Shown piece by piece: positions 1-5,413 of a stretch of DNA of 5,413 nt. A model generated the notes under the pieces. That model worked only from the letters and a program-made list of their open reading frames with translations, did no database searches and had not been told where the DNA came from. The stretch comes from UJ101 sp047975265 (lineage in GTDB: Bacteria > Bacteroidota > Bacteroidia > Flavobacteriales > UJ101), in contig JBKEDE010000060.1 in assembly GCA_047975265.1 (NCBI GenBank), positions 1 to 5,413 of the forward strand, written 5' to 3'. Numbering within the stretch: the first letter of the stretch is position 1; each line of letters starts with the position of its first letter. A program made the translations under genes and the position numbers.

Positions 1-426
1 GGAACAATACAAGACGGTTTAGTAAAAATCCCAATACATCTTCGTCCGAAATCTGATGAAGATTTAAAACAATGGAAAGAAAAACTGGCAAAAGGAAAAG
101 AAGACGGAACATACACCTACACTTTTGCTGGACAAACTTCTATTCCGAATGGTAGCGGAGACGAGAAAAAGAGAGTTGCAGGAATTATCCTAAACAATTC
201 AAAAAATGGACTTCGCGGGAATCCCAAAATAGAAGAAGGACAAACCGCATTTATTGAAGATATAGAAAACGCACTGACAAAAGAAAAATATCTTGCAGGA
301 GAAACCGTAACTTTTAAACTCTACAAAAAACAGGAAGAGCTTTTGTATCTCCATGTAAAAGCACAAGGAGAAAAAGAACACAAAGAAGAATTTTTGAATA
401 AAGAAGGTGCGTATTTTCAGATAGGA
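1..426 (+). repeat. Shared cassette module, copy 1 (A at 1-120, B at 163-426)
   Basis: Coding repeat at the 5' part of the first hydrolase. The A part encodes L-V-K-I-P-I, L-R-P-K-S-D-E and W-K-E-K-L; 29 of its 40 residues match copy 2. The B part encodes A-G-I-I-L-N-N, a T-F-K-L-Y strand and E-H-K-E-E-F-L-N-K-E-G-A-Y-F. The repeated strand pattern suggests a beta-rich adaptor domain. I infer a delivery or loading role because it is constant while the catalytic domains behind it change. Confidence 0.75.
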
Positions 427-1524
427 AAAACCAAAGCTATTATTTTTCCACTCTTGATTAAACCAGAAAATGATACGGGTAATAAATGGGGATCGAACTT
501 TTATTGGGGAGCAGATCAAGGAAATAATATGACCACATTCAATTCATGGCGTTCTAAACGTACGAGAAAACACGCTGGTCGTGATCTTTATACCACTCCC
601 AAGACTACAGTCGTATCTATTGCTCCAGGGAAAGTTATTGCAACAGGTGGTTTTTATGCTCAGACTGATTATATAGCAATTCATCATGAAACAAATGATG
701 GAAGAGAATTTATTATTAATTACGGAGAAGTAGATCCTACAACAAAAAAAGTTGCGGTAGGAGATAGAGTTTTGCAAGGGCAAGAATTAGGAGTAACAGG
801 GCACCTTGTCGGTATTACCGTTATAAGCGGGCATACCATTTATATGATTCATTTTGAGCATTATTCAGGAAAGGAAGGATTTGATATGGAGAAATATCAT
901 ATTTTGACAAAAGAAGGAATATATAAAAGGAGAAAAGACCTAATTGACTCACTAGAAATTTTGCAAGAAGGTTATAGAAATACATTTGGAGAAAATCAAG
1001 AAACAGGAAATAGAGTTAATCCTAATACTTTAAGTTTCTCTCAAAATGGATTAGATTTTCTGAAAGGATATGAAACAGAAATAAAACGAAATGGTAAGCA
1101 TGTCTATTTTAATGATGGCTATGGCTATTGTACCATTGGATATGGACATCTTATTGCTGGTAAGCGTAGCTGTGAAAGCATTACAATGCCTGATAATTTT
1201 AAAAATGGATTAACTGATGAAGAAGCAAATACATTATTATTCAAAGATGTACAAAGGATTTCTAATTTAGTGAAATCAAAGGTTACAGTTGATTTGTATC
1301 AATATGAATTTGATGCACTAGTAAGCCTTGCTTTTAATGTTGAAGCTGCTGTTGGCTCGGGTTCAACATTATTAAGAAAACTAAATTCCAAAGATTATAA
1401 GGGTGCAGCTAATGAATTTAAAAACTGGAGAATGGCGGGCGGAGTTGTGTCTCCAGGCTTGGTAAAAAGAAGAGCACAAGAAACTGAAATATTTAAAAAT
1501 AACATTTATGATTCGACACATTAA
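1..1524 (+). CDS. Bifunctional peptidoglycan hydrolase, 5'-truncated: shared N-terminal module + M23-type domain + GH24 lysozyme (putative anti-wall effector)
   Basis: The frame is open from base 1 with no start codon needed, so the gene begins upstream; 507 residues are visible and numbered from base 1. Residues 1-40 and 55-142 form a module shared with the hydrolase at 2483. Residues about 150-300 are an M23-like (LytM/lysostaphin) fold with H191-A-G-R-D195 and H284 in M-I-H-F-E, the expected zinc ligands. Residues about 345-500 are a phage-type GH24 lysozyme: L-K-G-Y-E358, D372, then T378-I-G-Y-G-H, and a C-terminal V-K-R-R-A-Q-E near 488-494. GH24 enzymes cut the MurNAc-GlcNAc bond; M23 enzymes cut wall peptides. 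The M23 domain lacks both non-ligand histidines (see findings), so it may be a binding domain or a variant enzyme. The stop overlaps the next gene, a lipoprotein, by 17 bases, indicating co-translation. A toxin delivered to a rival's periplasm is inferred; an endolysin-like autolysin is the alternative. Confidence 0.85.
   Translation, partial: GTIQDGLVKIPIHLRPKSDEDLKQWKEKLAKGKEDGTYTYTFAGQTSIPNGSGDEKKRVAGIILNNSKNGLRGNPKIEEGQTAFIEDIENALTKEKYLAGETVTFKLYKKQEELLYLHVKAQGEKEHKEEFLNKEGAYFQIGKTKAIIFPLLIKPENDTGNKWGSNFYWGADQGNNMTTFNSWRSKRTRKHAGRDLYTTPKTTVVSIAPGKVIATGGFYAQTDYIAIHHETNDGREFIINYGEVDPTTKKVAVGDRVLQGQELGVTGHLVGITVISGHTIYMIHFEHYSGKEGFDMEKYHILTKEGIYKRRKDLIDSLEILQEGYRNTFGENQETGNRVNPNTLSFSQNGLDFLKGYETEIKRNGKHVYFNDGYGYCTIGYGHLIAGKRSCESITMPDNFKNGLTDEEANTLLFKDVQRISNLVKSKVTVDLYQYEFDALVSLAFNVEAAVGSGSTLLRKLNSKDYKGAANEFKNWRMAGGVVSPGLVKRRAQETEIFKNNIYDSTH
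1508..1524 (+). other. 17-base gene overlap (hydrolase stop / lipoprotein start)
   Basis: The lipoprotein ATG at 1508 lies inside the last codons of the hydrolase gene, whose TAA is at 1522-1524. The bases before the ATG are A/T-rich with no Shine-Dalgarno match, usual for Bacteroidota. The overlap implies one transcript and probable translational coupling, which would tie lipoprotein production to that of the hydrolase. Confidence 0.75.
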
Positions 1525-2440
1525 ATATCTTCTATTTTTTTTTATTGCAACTTTTTTCTCTTGTAAGGGAGAGAGAGTAGTAAACAAAAACATAAATGAA
1601 GAGCAAAAAACAGTAACAACTGAAGTTAATGGGCAAGATTTAACTTTTTCATTTTATAAAAGTTTCACTTCTTGTGATAGTAACGTTGGTTACTTTTCTG
1701 ACGAAGAGGCGAAGAAAATTTATACGGATAAAATAATTTCTGTAAACTCAAAAGATATTGTGAAACCATATTTTTCAGAAAGTGAGTTTCCTAGAGAAGA
1801 AGATGTTCAGTGTATTAAAGAAAATCTTAACCTTAATAGTGTTGAGGTAGGGTTTATTAAAACCAATGATACTTTTCCTTTTGATAATCTCTTGATTTTA
1901 AATAAAGAGTATGTTATTATCTACAGGGATGGACAGTTTTTTGTTTTTTCAAGAAACAAGAAAAGTATTACAACTTCCCAAAATAAACCTAAAAATTCTG
2001 GTAAACAAGGTTTTGACAGTATTTATAACAAAAAATTGGTTGGACTATCTGTTATAAACGAAAAAGAACAAAATATTTTAAAAAAATACAGGATTGATTT
2101 TGCATCTTCGTGTATGTGCAATTCACCTTCGCTTTATATTGATAAAAAAAATAAAGAAGTAATACTTTTCAACTATTGCGATAATGATAAGAAATTTAGT
2201 GAAATTGAAAATAAGTATATTTTTAAAATTTCTAATATTCAATGTAAAGATAATCAATTAGTTGTAATCACGAAGGATAGTATTACTTTTACTTTTACTA
2301 AAACTAATAGTACTGAATTATTTCAACTAAGTGTAGATGGCAAAATTCCAACTGATCATATCGGAAATGATTTGAAAGCATATTTTACTCCTCAACCCCA
2401 AAAATTTAGAGAAAAAGATTGTGGAGATTTTGATGGATAA
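1508..2440 (+). CDS. Lipoprotein, candidate immunity protein for the upstream M23-GH24 hydrolase
   Basis: 310 residues; I do not recognise a named family. The ATG at 1508 is supported by a good lipoprotein signal: basic residues R3/H4/K6, a hydrophobic stretch 7-17 and a lipobox ending F-S-C19, so the mature protein should be lipidated at C19. The residues after the cysteine (K-G-E) do not form an obvious acidic surface-export signal, so periplasm-facing anchoring is likely. The mature part appears two-lobed: about 30-147 and 170-310, split by a Lys/Asn/Ser-rich linker at 148-168. Cysteines lie at 56, 102, 202, 204, 224, 246 and 305, compatible with disulfides in the periplasm. Its start overlaps the end of the hydrolase gene by 17 bases. 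An envelope lipoprotein coupled to a wall hydrolase fits an immunity role, since inhibitors of such toxins must act in the periplasm. That role is inferred from context. The gene is very AT-rich (13 G/C of 60 at 2041-2100). Confidence 0.8.
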   Translation: MIRHIKYLLFFFIATFFSCKGERVVNKNINEEQKTVTTEVNGQDLTFSFYKSFTSCDSNVGYFSDEEAKKIYTDKIISVNSKDIVKPYFSESEFPREEDVQCIKENLNLNSVEVGFIKTNDTFPFDNLLILNKEYVIIYRDGQFFVFSRNKKSITTSQNKPKNSGKQGFDSIYNKKLVGLSVINEKEQNILKKYRIDFASSCMCNSPSLYIDKKNKEVILFNYCDNDKKFSEIENKYIFKISNIQCKDNQLVVITKDSITFTFTKTNSTELFQLSVDGKIPTDHIGNDLKAYFTPQPQKFREKDCGDFDG

Positions 2441-2574
2441 CCTTATATCATTTAAAGTACGGTATTATCGGGGGTTCTGCGGATGCAGTTTTACCTGTTT
2501 TGGAAACTCACGGAAGAACAGATGAATCAAACTTCATCGCAAGGAGAAACACAAGGAACAGAAAAAAACGAGTT
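2434..2574 (+). pseudogene. Out-of-frame remnant of a protein N-terminal segment upstream of the second hydrolase
   Basis: In the frame one base behind that of the 2483 gene, this stretch is open from just after a TGA at 2431 to a TAG at 2575 and reads as natural-looking protein, including G-I-I-G-G-S-A-D-A-V-L-P-V-L-E and then T-H-G-R-T-D-E-S-N-F-I. The overlapping residues 1-14 of the annotated gene look less protein-like (M-Q-F-Y-L-F-W-K-L-T). The remnant has no ATG. A change of one base (net +1 reading shift) between about 2535 and 2575, where a run of seven A lies at 2562-2568, would join it to the shared module at 2579. I infer that the ancestral N-terminus ran through this frame and was cut off or frameshifted during cassette rearrangement. 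A chance open frame is the alternative. Confidence 0.4.
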
Positions 2575-4252
2575 TAGCGGAACCTTTAAAGACGATTTGG
2601 TGAAAATCCCGATACAACTACGCCCAAAATCCGATGAAGAACTAGCAAAATGGAAAGAAAAACTGTCAAAAGGCAAAGAAGGCGGAACACATCGTTACCA
2701 AGTGAAAAATTCATTTAGTGTGAGTGGAGATTTAGACCAGATTGCAGGAACCATAGAGCAACGCAGTAACGAAGCATTAGGCTCTGAATACCAAGTTTAT
2801 AAAGAAGATATTAAACCGCTCTTAAGAGAAGGAGCAAGTTATATTTCAGGACATTCTTTTGAATTTCCGAAATATAAAAAAGAGTCTGAAAAGTTGTGGT
2901 TAGAAGTTTCTTGCACCGGAGATGAAGATGAACACAAAGAAGCGTTTTTGAAGAAAGAGGGAGCGTATTTTACGATTGGGGAGAGTTGTTATTGTGAGGA
3001 AAAAATAAGGGCATTTATGAGAATGCTTAGAGTGAAAGAAGGAACTGTGGGAGAAACAGGTTACACAAAATTATTTGGTCATGGAGATTTCACGAAACCT
3101 CCACACAACAGAGATATGAGTACCCACCCTAAAATTGTGATTACAGCTGGAAGCTACTCATCTAGTGCTGCTGGGGCATATCAAATAGTGCAGGACACTT
3201 ATAAAGGTTTTCAAGGGTATTACCAAGATGCACAGAGAAATTGGCACTATTCAGAAAAAATTGATTATATAAAAAAATATAACATTCGTAGTTTTGATCA
3301 AGAATCTCAAGACAAACTTTGTTTAGTCATCTTTAAACATAACTATTTAAAAAAACGAGCGAATTCATTTTTCTATAAGAATGATGGGACACCAAGACCT
3401 GGACGATCAAAGTTCAATGATGCGTATGGAGATATTATTCAAATGATAATAGATAATAATTTTGATAAAGCCCTATTGACTTCGAGTTTATGCTGGGCAA
3501 GTTTACCAGGTGCTCCATACGGTCAGCCAACGGGCACTAAAGAAGAATGTAAATCTAATTATGAAAAATTTTTAAAAAAAGAGATATCAGGTAAAAGTGA
3601 TTTACATCTTAAAAAAGGATTTCTAAAAGAGTTTGGCTATACTTGCTGTGAGGGAAACAATGAGTCAAATGGAGTTTGTCCTGATGATAGTTCTCAGTGT
3701 TTCGAATATGCTGATGTATGGGAAAACCCTAGACTAAATAATCAAAGTAACAATGTAAACAAAAATAGGTTTCATCGGGAAAAAAGATATAACAACACTT
3801 ATCCTAAAGGTTATTATCATACAGGAACAGATATTTTAAGTAATGGAAGATTTCTTAATTTACATTCATTATTATGTGGAGTAGTCGTGGATGTTGTTAA
3901 TACTTTTAAATCACAGCAGTATGCTGCAAGTTCTTTGGGAAATACAGTTACAATTAAGTCTAAAGATAAAAATGGTCGAGATGTTTGGATTAAGTATTGT
4001 CATTTAGAAAGTGTAAGTGTTGTGGTTAATGATAAAGTAAAACATGGTCAGAAAATCGGGGTTTCGGGATGTACAGGAAATGCAGGACTTAAGCCAAATG
4101 GAAATCGAGGCATTAAGATTGAATATTGGCATGTTCACATTGAAGCTTCAACTGATGGAGTTTTTTATAAAGGAAAAAATCGTGTTGATCCAGAACAGTT
4201 TATGAAAACAAAATTTGACGAAACGAAACAAGGCAATCCAATTAATAGGTAA
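2483..4252 (+). CDS. Bifunctional peptidoglycan hydrolase: shared N-terminal module + lambda-endolysin-type GH104 lytic transglycosylase + M23 endopeptidase (putative anti-wall effector)
   Basis: 589 residues from the ATG at 2483; a second in-frame ATG at 2522 (residue 14) is an equally possible start, and no SD box decides. There is no signal peptide. Residues 33-72 and 83-166 are the module shared with the first gene. Residues about 172-372 match phage lambda endolysin R: catalytic-type E186 in K-E-G-T, S-T-H-P-K, S228-A-A-G-A-Y-Q-I, S-Q-D-K, and W338-A-S-L-P-G-A-P-Y-G-Q. This family cleaves glycan strands as a lytic transglycosylase. A Cys-rich linker follows (C388, C389, C399, C406). Residues about 430-575 are M23 with all motifs intact: H446-T-G-T-D450, Y-C-H507-L, and H550-V-H552-I-E. 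Both a glycan-cutting and a peptide-cutting active site therefore look functional. It lies 42 bases after one lipoprotein gene and overlaps the next by one base. The enzyme domains are clear; the effector role is inferred from pairing with a lipoprotein and from the absence of a Sec signal. Confidence 0.88.
   Translation: MQFYLFWKLTEEQMNQTSSQGETQGTEKNEFSGTFKDDLVKIPIQLRPKSDEELAKWKEKLSKGKEGGTHRYQVKNSFSVSGDLDQIAGTIEQRSNEALGSEYQVYKEDIKPLLREGASYISGHSFEFPKYKKESEKLWLEVSCTGDEDEHKEAFLKKEGAYFTIGESCYCEEKIRAFMRMLRVKEGTVGETGYTKLFGHGDFTKPPHNRDMSTHPKIVITAGSYSSSAAGAYQIVQDTYKGFQGYYQDAQRNWHYSEKIDYIKKYNIRSFDQESQDKLCLVIFKHNYLKKRANSFFYKNDGTPRPGRSKFNDAYGDIIQMIIDNNFDKALLTSSLCWASLPGAPYGQPTGTKEECKSNYEKFLKKEISGKSDLHLKKGFLKEFGYTCCEGNNESNGVCPDDSSQCFEYADVWENPRLNNQSNNVNKNRFHREKRYNNTYPKGYYHTGTDILSNGRFLNLHSLLCGVVVDVVNTFKSQQYAASSLGNTVTIKSKDKNGRDVWIKYCHLESVSVVVNDKVKHGQKIGVSGCTGNAGLKPNGNRGIKIEYWHVHIEASTDGVFYKGKNRVDPEQFMKTKFDETKQGNPINR
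2579..2980 (+). repeat. Shared cassette module, copy 2 (A at 2579-2698, B at 2729-2980)
   Basis: The A part matches copy 1 at 29 of 40 residues. The B part is more diverged in its first half (I-A-G-T-I-E-Q) but converges at its end, where E-H-K-E-A-F-L-K-K-E-G-A-Y-F closely matches copy 1. Immediately after this point the two proteins become unrelated (M23-like in one, GH104 in the other), marking the junction between constant and variable parts. Confidence 0.75.
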
Positions 4253-4254
4253 TG
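4250..4254 (+). other. TAATG stop/start overlap
   Basis: The hydrolase stop TAA (4250-4252) shares its last A with the ATG of the following lipoprotein gene. This is a typical translational-coupling junction and supports the two genes as a functional pair. Confidence 0.8.
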
Positions 4255-5253
4255 AAGAAAAACGGAATAATAATAGTAGTACTATTCTTTTTGCTAGGTT
4301 GCGAAGGAACTAGTCAAGAGATTAAAAACAGCATTGCTGTAACGCAAAATAAAACAAAGGAGATAGATTCGATTTCTTTGAACTTTAACAAGGTTTCCGA
4401 TTTTTACTTTGATATTGAAAAAAGCATCCCATATGGTACTTATATTAATCCCGAAATTGGAGAGTTTACGATAGAGTATAATCCTATTGAGGAGAAAGAT
4501 AAAAAATATTTTAAAAATTTTCTAGCAAGTAATAATATAAACATAGAATATGATGAACTTAATGACAAAAAATTTATTAGTCCATCAGATCAAAAAAAGA
4601 CTGCAAGTGTACTTCGAAAAATTTTGAAAAACAAAAGTAGGTTTAACAAAATAGGTGCCTATACTTCCAAGAAGTATATTGAATTTGAAATTAATAATGA
4701 GTATTCAATTTCCTTTCCTTACAAGATTGAATACTATAAAAATAGTAGCAACCAAAATTGGAAATTAATAAAAGAACAAACTATCAATAATTATGAGGAC
4801 GCAATTAATACAAAAAAAGATATTTCCAATAAACAAACCTTATCCGACCTTAATGAAATTGTAGGTCTATGGCAAACAAACTGTTCAATTAGTAATTCGG
4901 GAATTGACATTTCTCTAAACGGAGATAAATTAACAGGTACTTTGGCTCTTGCACCACCGGCAATTTTTATAGACGTTTCGTTAGAAAAAAACAAAGAAAA
5001 AGGAACATATTATGTTAAGTATGTCTCTCAAGATATGTCACCACCAATGGCAGAAGAGAATGAAATTGATGAAACTATTATTTCTAAAGAGGAAGCGATT
5101 GGAAAAATTACTGTAGACGGTAATGAAATTGATTTCTATTGGTATGGATTGTTGAATACTAAAACAAAGGAAAGAACTAATTTAACTACTCAATTTTCAA
5201 ATGATAAATTAAATAATCTTATTAAACTAAGAAAGTGTATTAACGGAGAATGA
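4252..5253 (+). CDS. Lipoprotein, candidate immunity protein for the upstream GH104-M23 hydrolase
   Basis: 333 residues; I do not recognise a named family. The start is fixed by the one-base overlap and by a lipoprotein signal: K2/K3, hydrophobic 6-15, lipobox L-L-G-C17. The mature protein looks two-lobed. The N-terminal lobe, about 40-190, is rich in Tyr, Phe, Lys and Asn. The C-terminal lobe, about 200-333, begins V-G-L-W207-Q-T-N-C211, shows alternating beta-like stretches including D294-F-Y-W-Y-G-L, and ends with C329. C211 and C329 are the only cysteines besides the lipidated one and sit at the two ends of the C-terminal lobe, so a disulfide closing that lobe is likely. It shows no clear sequence similarity by eye to the lipoprotein at 1508, as expected if each is specific for its own hydrolase. 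Periplasmic anchoring opposite a wall-degrading toxin suggests immunity; this is inferred from position. The gene is extremely AT-rich (9 G/C of 60 at 4501-4560). Confidence 0.8.
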   Translation: MKKNGIIIVVLFFLLGCEGTSQEIKNSIAVTQNKTKEIDSISLNFNKVSDFYFDIEKSIPYGTYINPEIGEFTIEYNPIEEKDKKYFKNFLASNNINIEYDELNDKKFISPSDQKKTASVLRKILKNKSRFNKIGAYTSKKYIEFEINNEYSISFPYKIEYYKNSSNQNWKLIKEQTINNYEDAINTKKDISNKQTLSDLNEIVGLWQTNCSISNSGIDISLNGDKLTGTLALAPPAIFIDVSLEKNKEKGTYYVKYVSQDMSPPMAEENEIDETIISKEEAIGKITVDGNEIDFYWYGLLNTKTKERTNLTTQFSNDKLNNLIKLRKCINGE

Positions 5254-5269
5254 ATTTAGAGTTTGGGTA

Positions 5270-5413
5270 ATGTGGTTCAACGATAATAAGAAAAACCTTG
5301 CAGGAATTATTCTTAATAACGCCAAAACGGGAAAGTACCAAGACCAAAAAATAGAGGACGGCAAAACGGCTTATGCAGAGGATGTAGAAAAGAAACTGAC
5401 CAATAAAACTTAC
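5270..5413 (+). CDS. Third cassette gene, 3'-truncated by the window: start of another shared N-terminal module
   Basis: The frame is open to the window end. The first plausible start is the ATG at 5270, 16 bases after the preceding lipoprotein stop. From 5285 on, 23 of 43 residues are identical to residues 55-97 of the first hydrolase, including A-G-I-I-L-N-N, K-I-E-x-G-x-T-A and E-D-x-E. Unlike the other two copies it lacks the preceding A-module (the L-V-K-I-P-I / L-R-P-K-S-D-E segment), so this cassette seems to start partway through the shared region. What follows is unseen; by analogy another variable hydrolase or toxin domain is expected. It could instead be a decayed, N-terminally deleted copy: the frame is open back to 5231, inside the lipoprotein gene, but offers no earlier ATG. 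Confidence 0.6.
   Translation, partial: MWFNDNKKNLAGIILNNAKTGKYQDQKIEDGKTAYAEDVEKKLTNKTY
5285..5413 (+). repeat. Shared cassette module, copy 3 (B part only, cut by window end)
   Basis: Matches 163-291 of copy 1 with no gap over 43 codons (23 identical residues). The A part is absent upstream, where the preceding lipoprotein gene ends instead. Confidence 0.65.

Noticed and set aside
343..1524. A shorter version of the first gene starting at TTG 343
   Set aside because: The frame is open to base 1, and the upstream residues align with the second hydrolase, so the TTG is an internal leucine codon.
199..1593. Minus-strand open frames at 199-519, 544-783 and 1381-1593
   Set aside because: They lie opposite well-supported genes and show low-complexity Phe/Ser/Ile-rich translations with no recognisable domain or start context.
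2562..2569. A-AAA-AAC run as a programmed -1 frameshift site in the second hydrolase
   Set aside because: A -1 shift here enters a frame that stops at the TAG at 2575, giving only a short dead-end product, and joining the upstream remnant to the gene needs a +1 shift. A mutational slip is more likely.
4791..4994. Minus-strand open frame opposite the second lipoprotein gene
   Set aside because: Short, no domain, fully inside a gene with a clear signal peptide and coupled start.
5254..5269. Bacteroidota-type -7 promoter (TAnnTTTG) before the third cassette
   Set aside because: TAGAGTTTG at 5257-5265 has the wrong spacing and lies only a few bases before the ATG, with no room for a leader.
1..5413. 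Prophage lysis module
   Set aside because: GH24, GH104 and M23 domains occur in endolysins, but there is no holin or spanin-like gene, both hydrolases share a non-phage-like module, and each is paired with a large lipoprotein.
1..5413. tRNA, rRNA, CRISPR array, insertion sequence or rho-independent terminator
   Set aside because: I saw no cloverleaf, regular spacer repeats, transposase, terminal inverted repeats, or GC hairpin followed by a T run.

Overview
The window looks like chromosomal accessory DNA from a member of the Bacteroidota, most likely the Flavobacteriales (Chryseobacterium/Flavobacterium-like). This rests on the low GC, the Lys/Asn/Ile/Glu-rich proteins, typical lipoprotein signals, and start sites without clear Shine-Dalgarno boxes. 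The genus is a guess. All genes are on the + strand and packed as one transcription unit. The first and last genes are cut by the window edges.

Layout: (1) 1-1524, the 3' part of a multidomain peptidoglycan hydrolase: a shared N-terminal module, then an M23-type domain, then a GH24 (T4-like) lysozyme. (2) 1508-2440, a 310-residue lipoprotein overlapping the first gene by 17 bases. (3) 2483-4252, a second multidomain hydrolase: the same N-terminal module, then a lambda-endolysin-type GH104 lytic transglycosylase, then a complete M23 endopeptidase. (4) 4252-5253, a 333-residue lipoprotein starting on the last base of gene 3's stop codon. (5) 5270-5413, the start of a third copy of the shared module, continuing past the window. 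Between genes 2 and 3, a second reading frame (2434-2574) carries protein-like sequence with no start codon. It is probably a leftover or frameshifted N-terminal segment of the same cassette family.

Interpretation: this is an array of alternating effector and immunity genes. Each effector combines a glycan-cutting and a peptide-cutting domain behind a conserved N-terminal module. None visible here has a Sec signal peptide (the true start of gene 1 is not seen), so delivery by a contractile machine such as the Bacteroidota type VI secretion system (T6SSiii) is plausible but not shown in the window. The following lipoprotein is placed where an immunity protein against a wall-degrading toxin would act, in the periplasm. 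The homologous module at the 5' end of each cassette, differing cassette breakpoints, and composition shifts between conserved and variable parts suggest growth and exchange by recombination, as in Rhs/polymorphic toxin cassette arrays. The enzyme domains are confidently recognised. The effector/immunity roles and the delivery route are inference.
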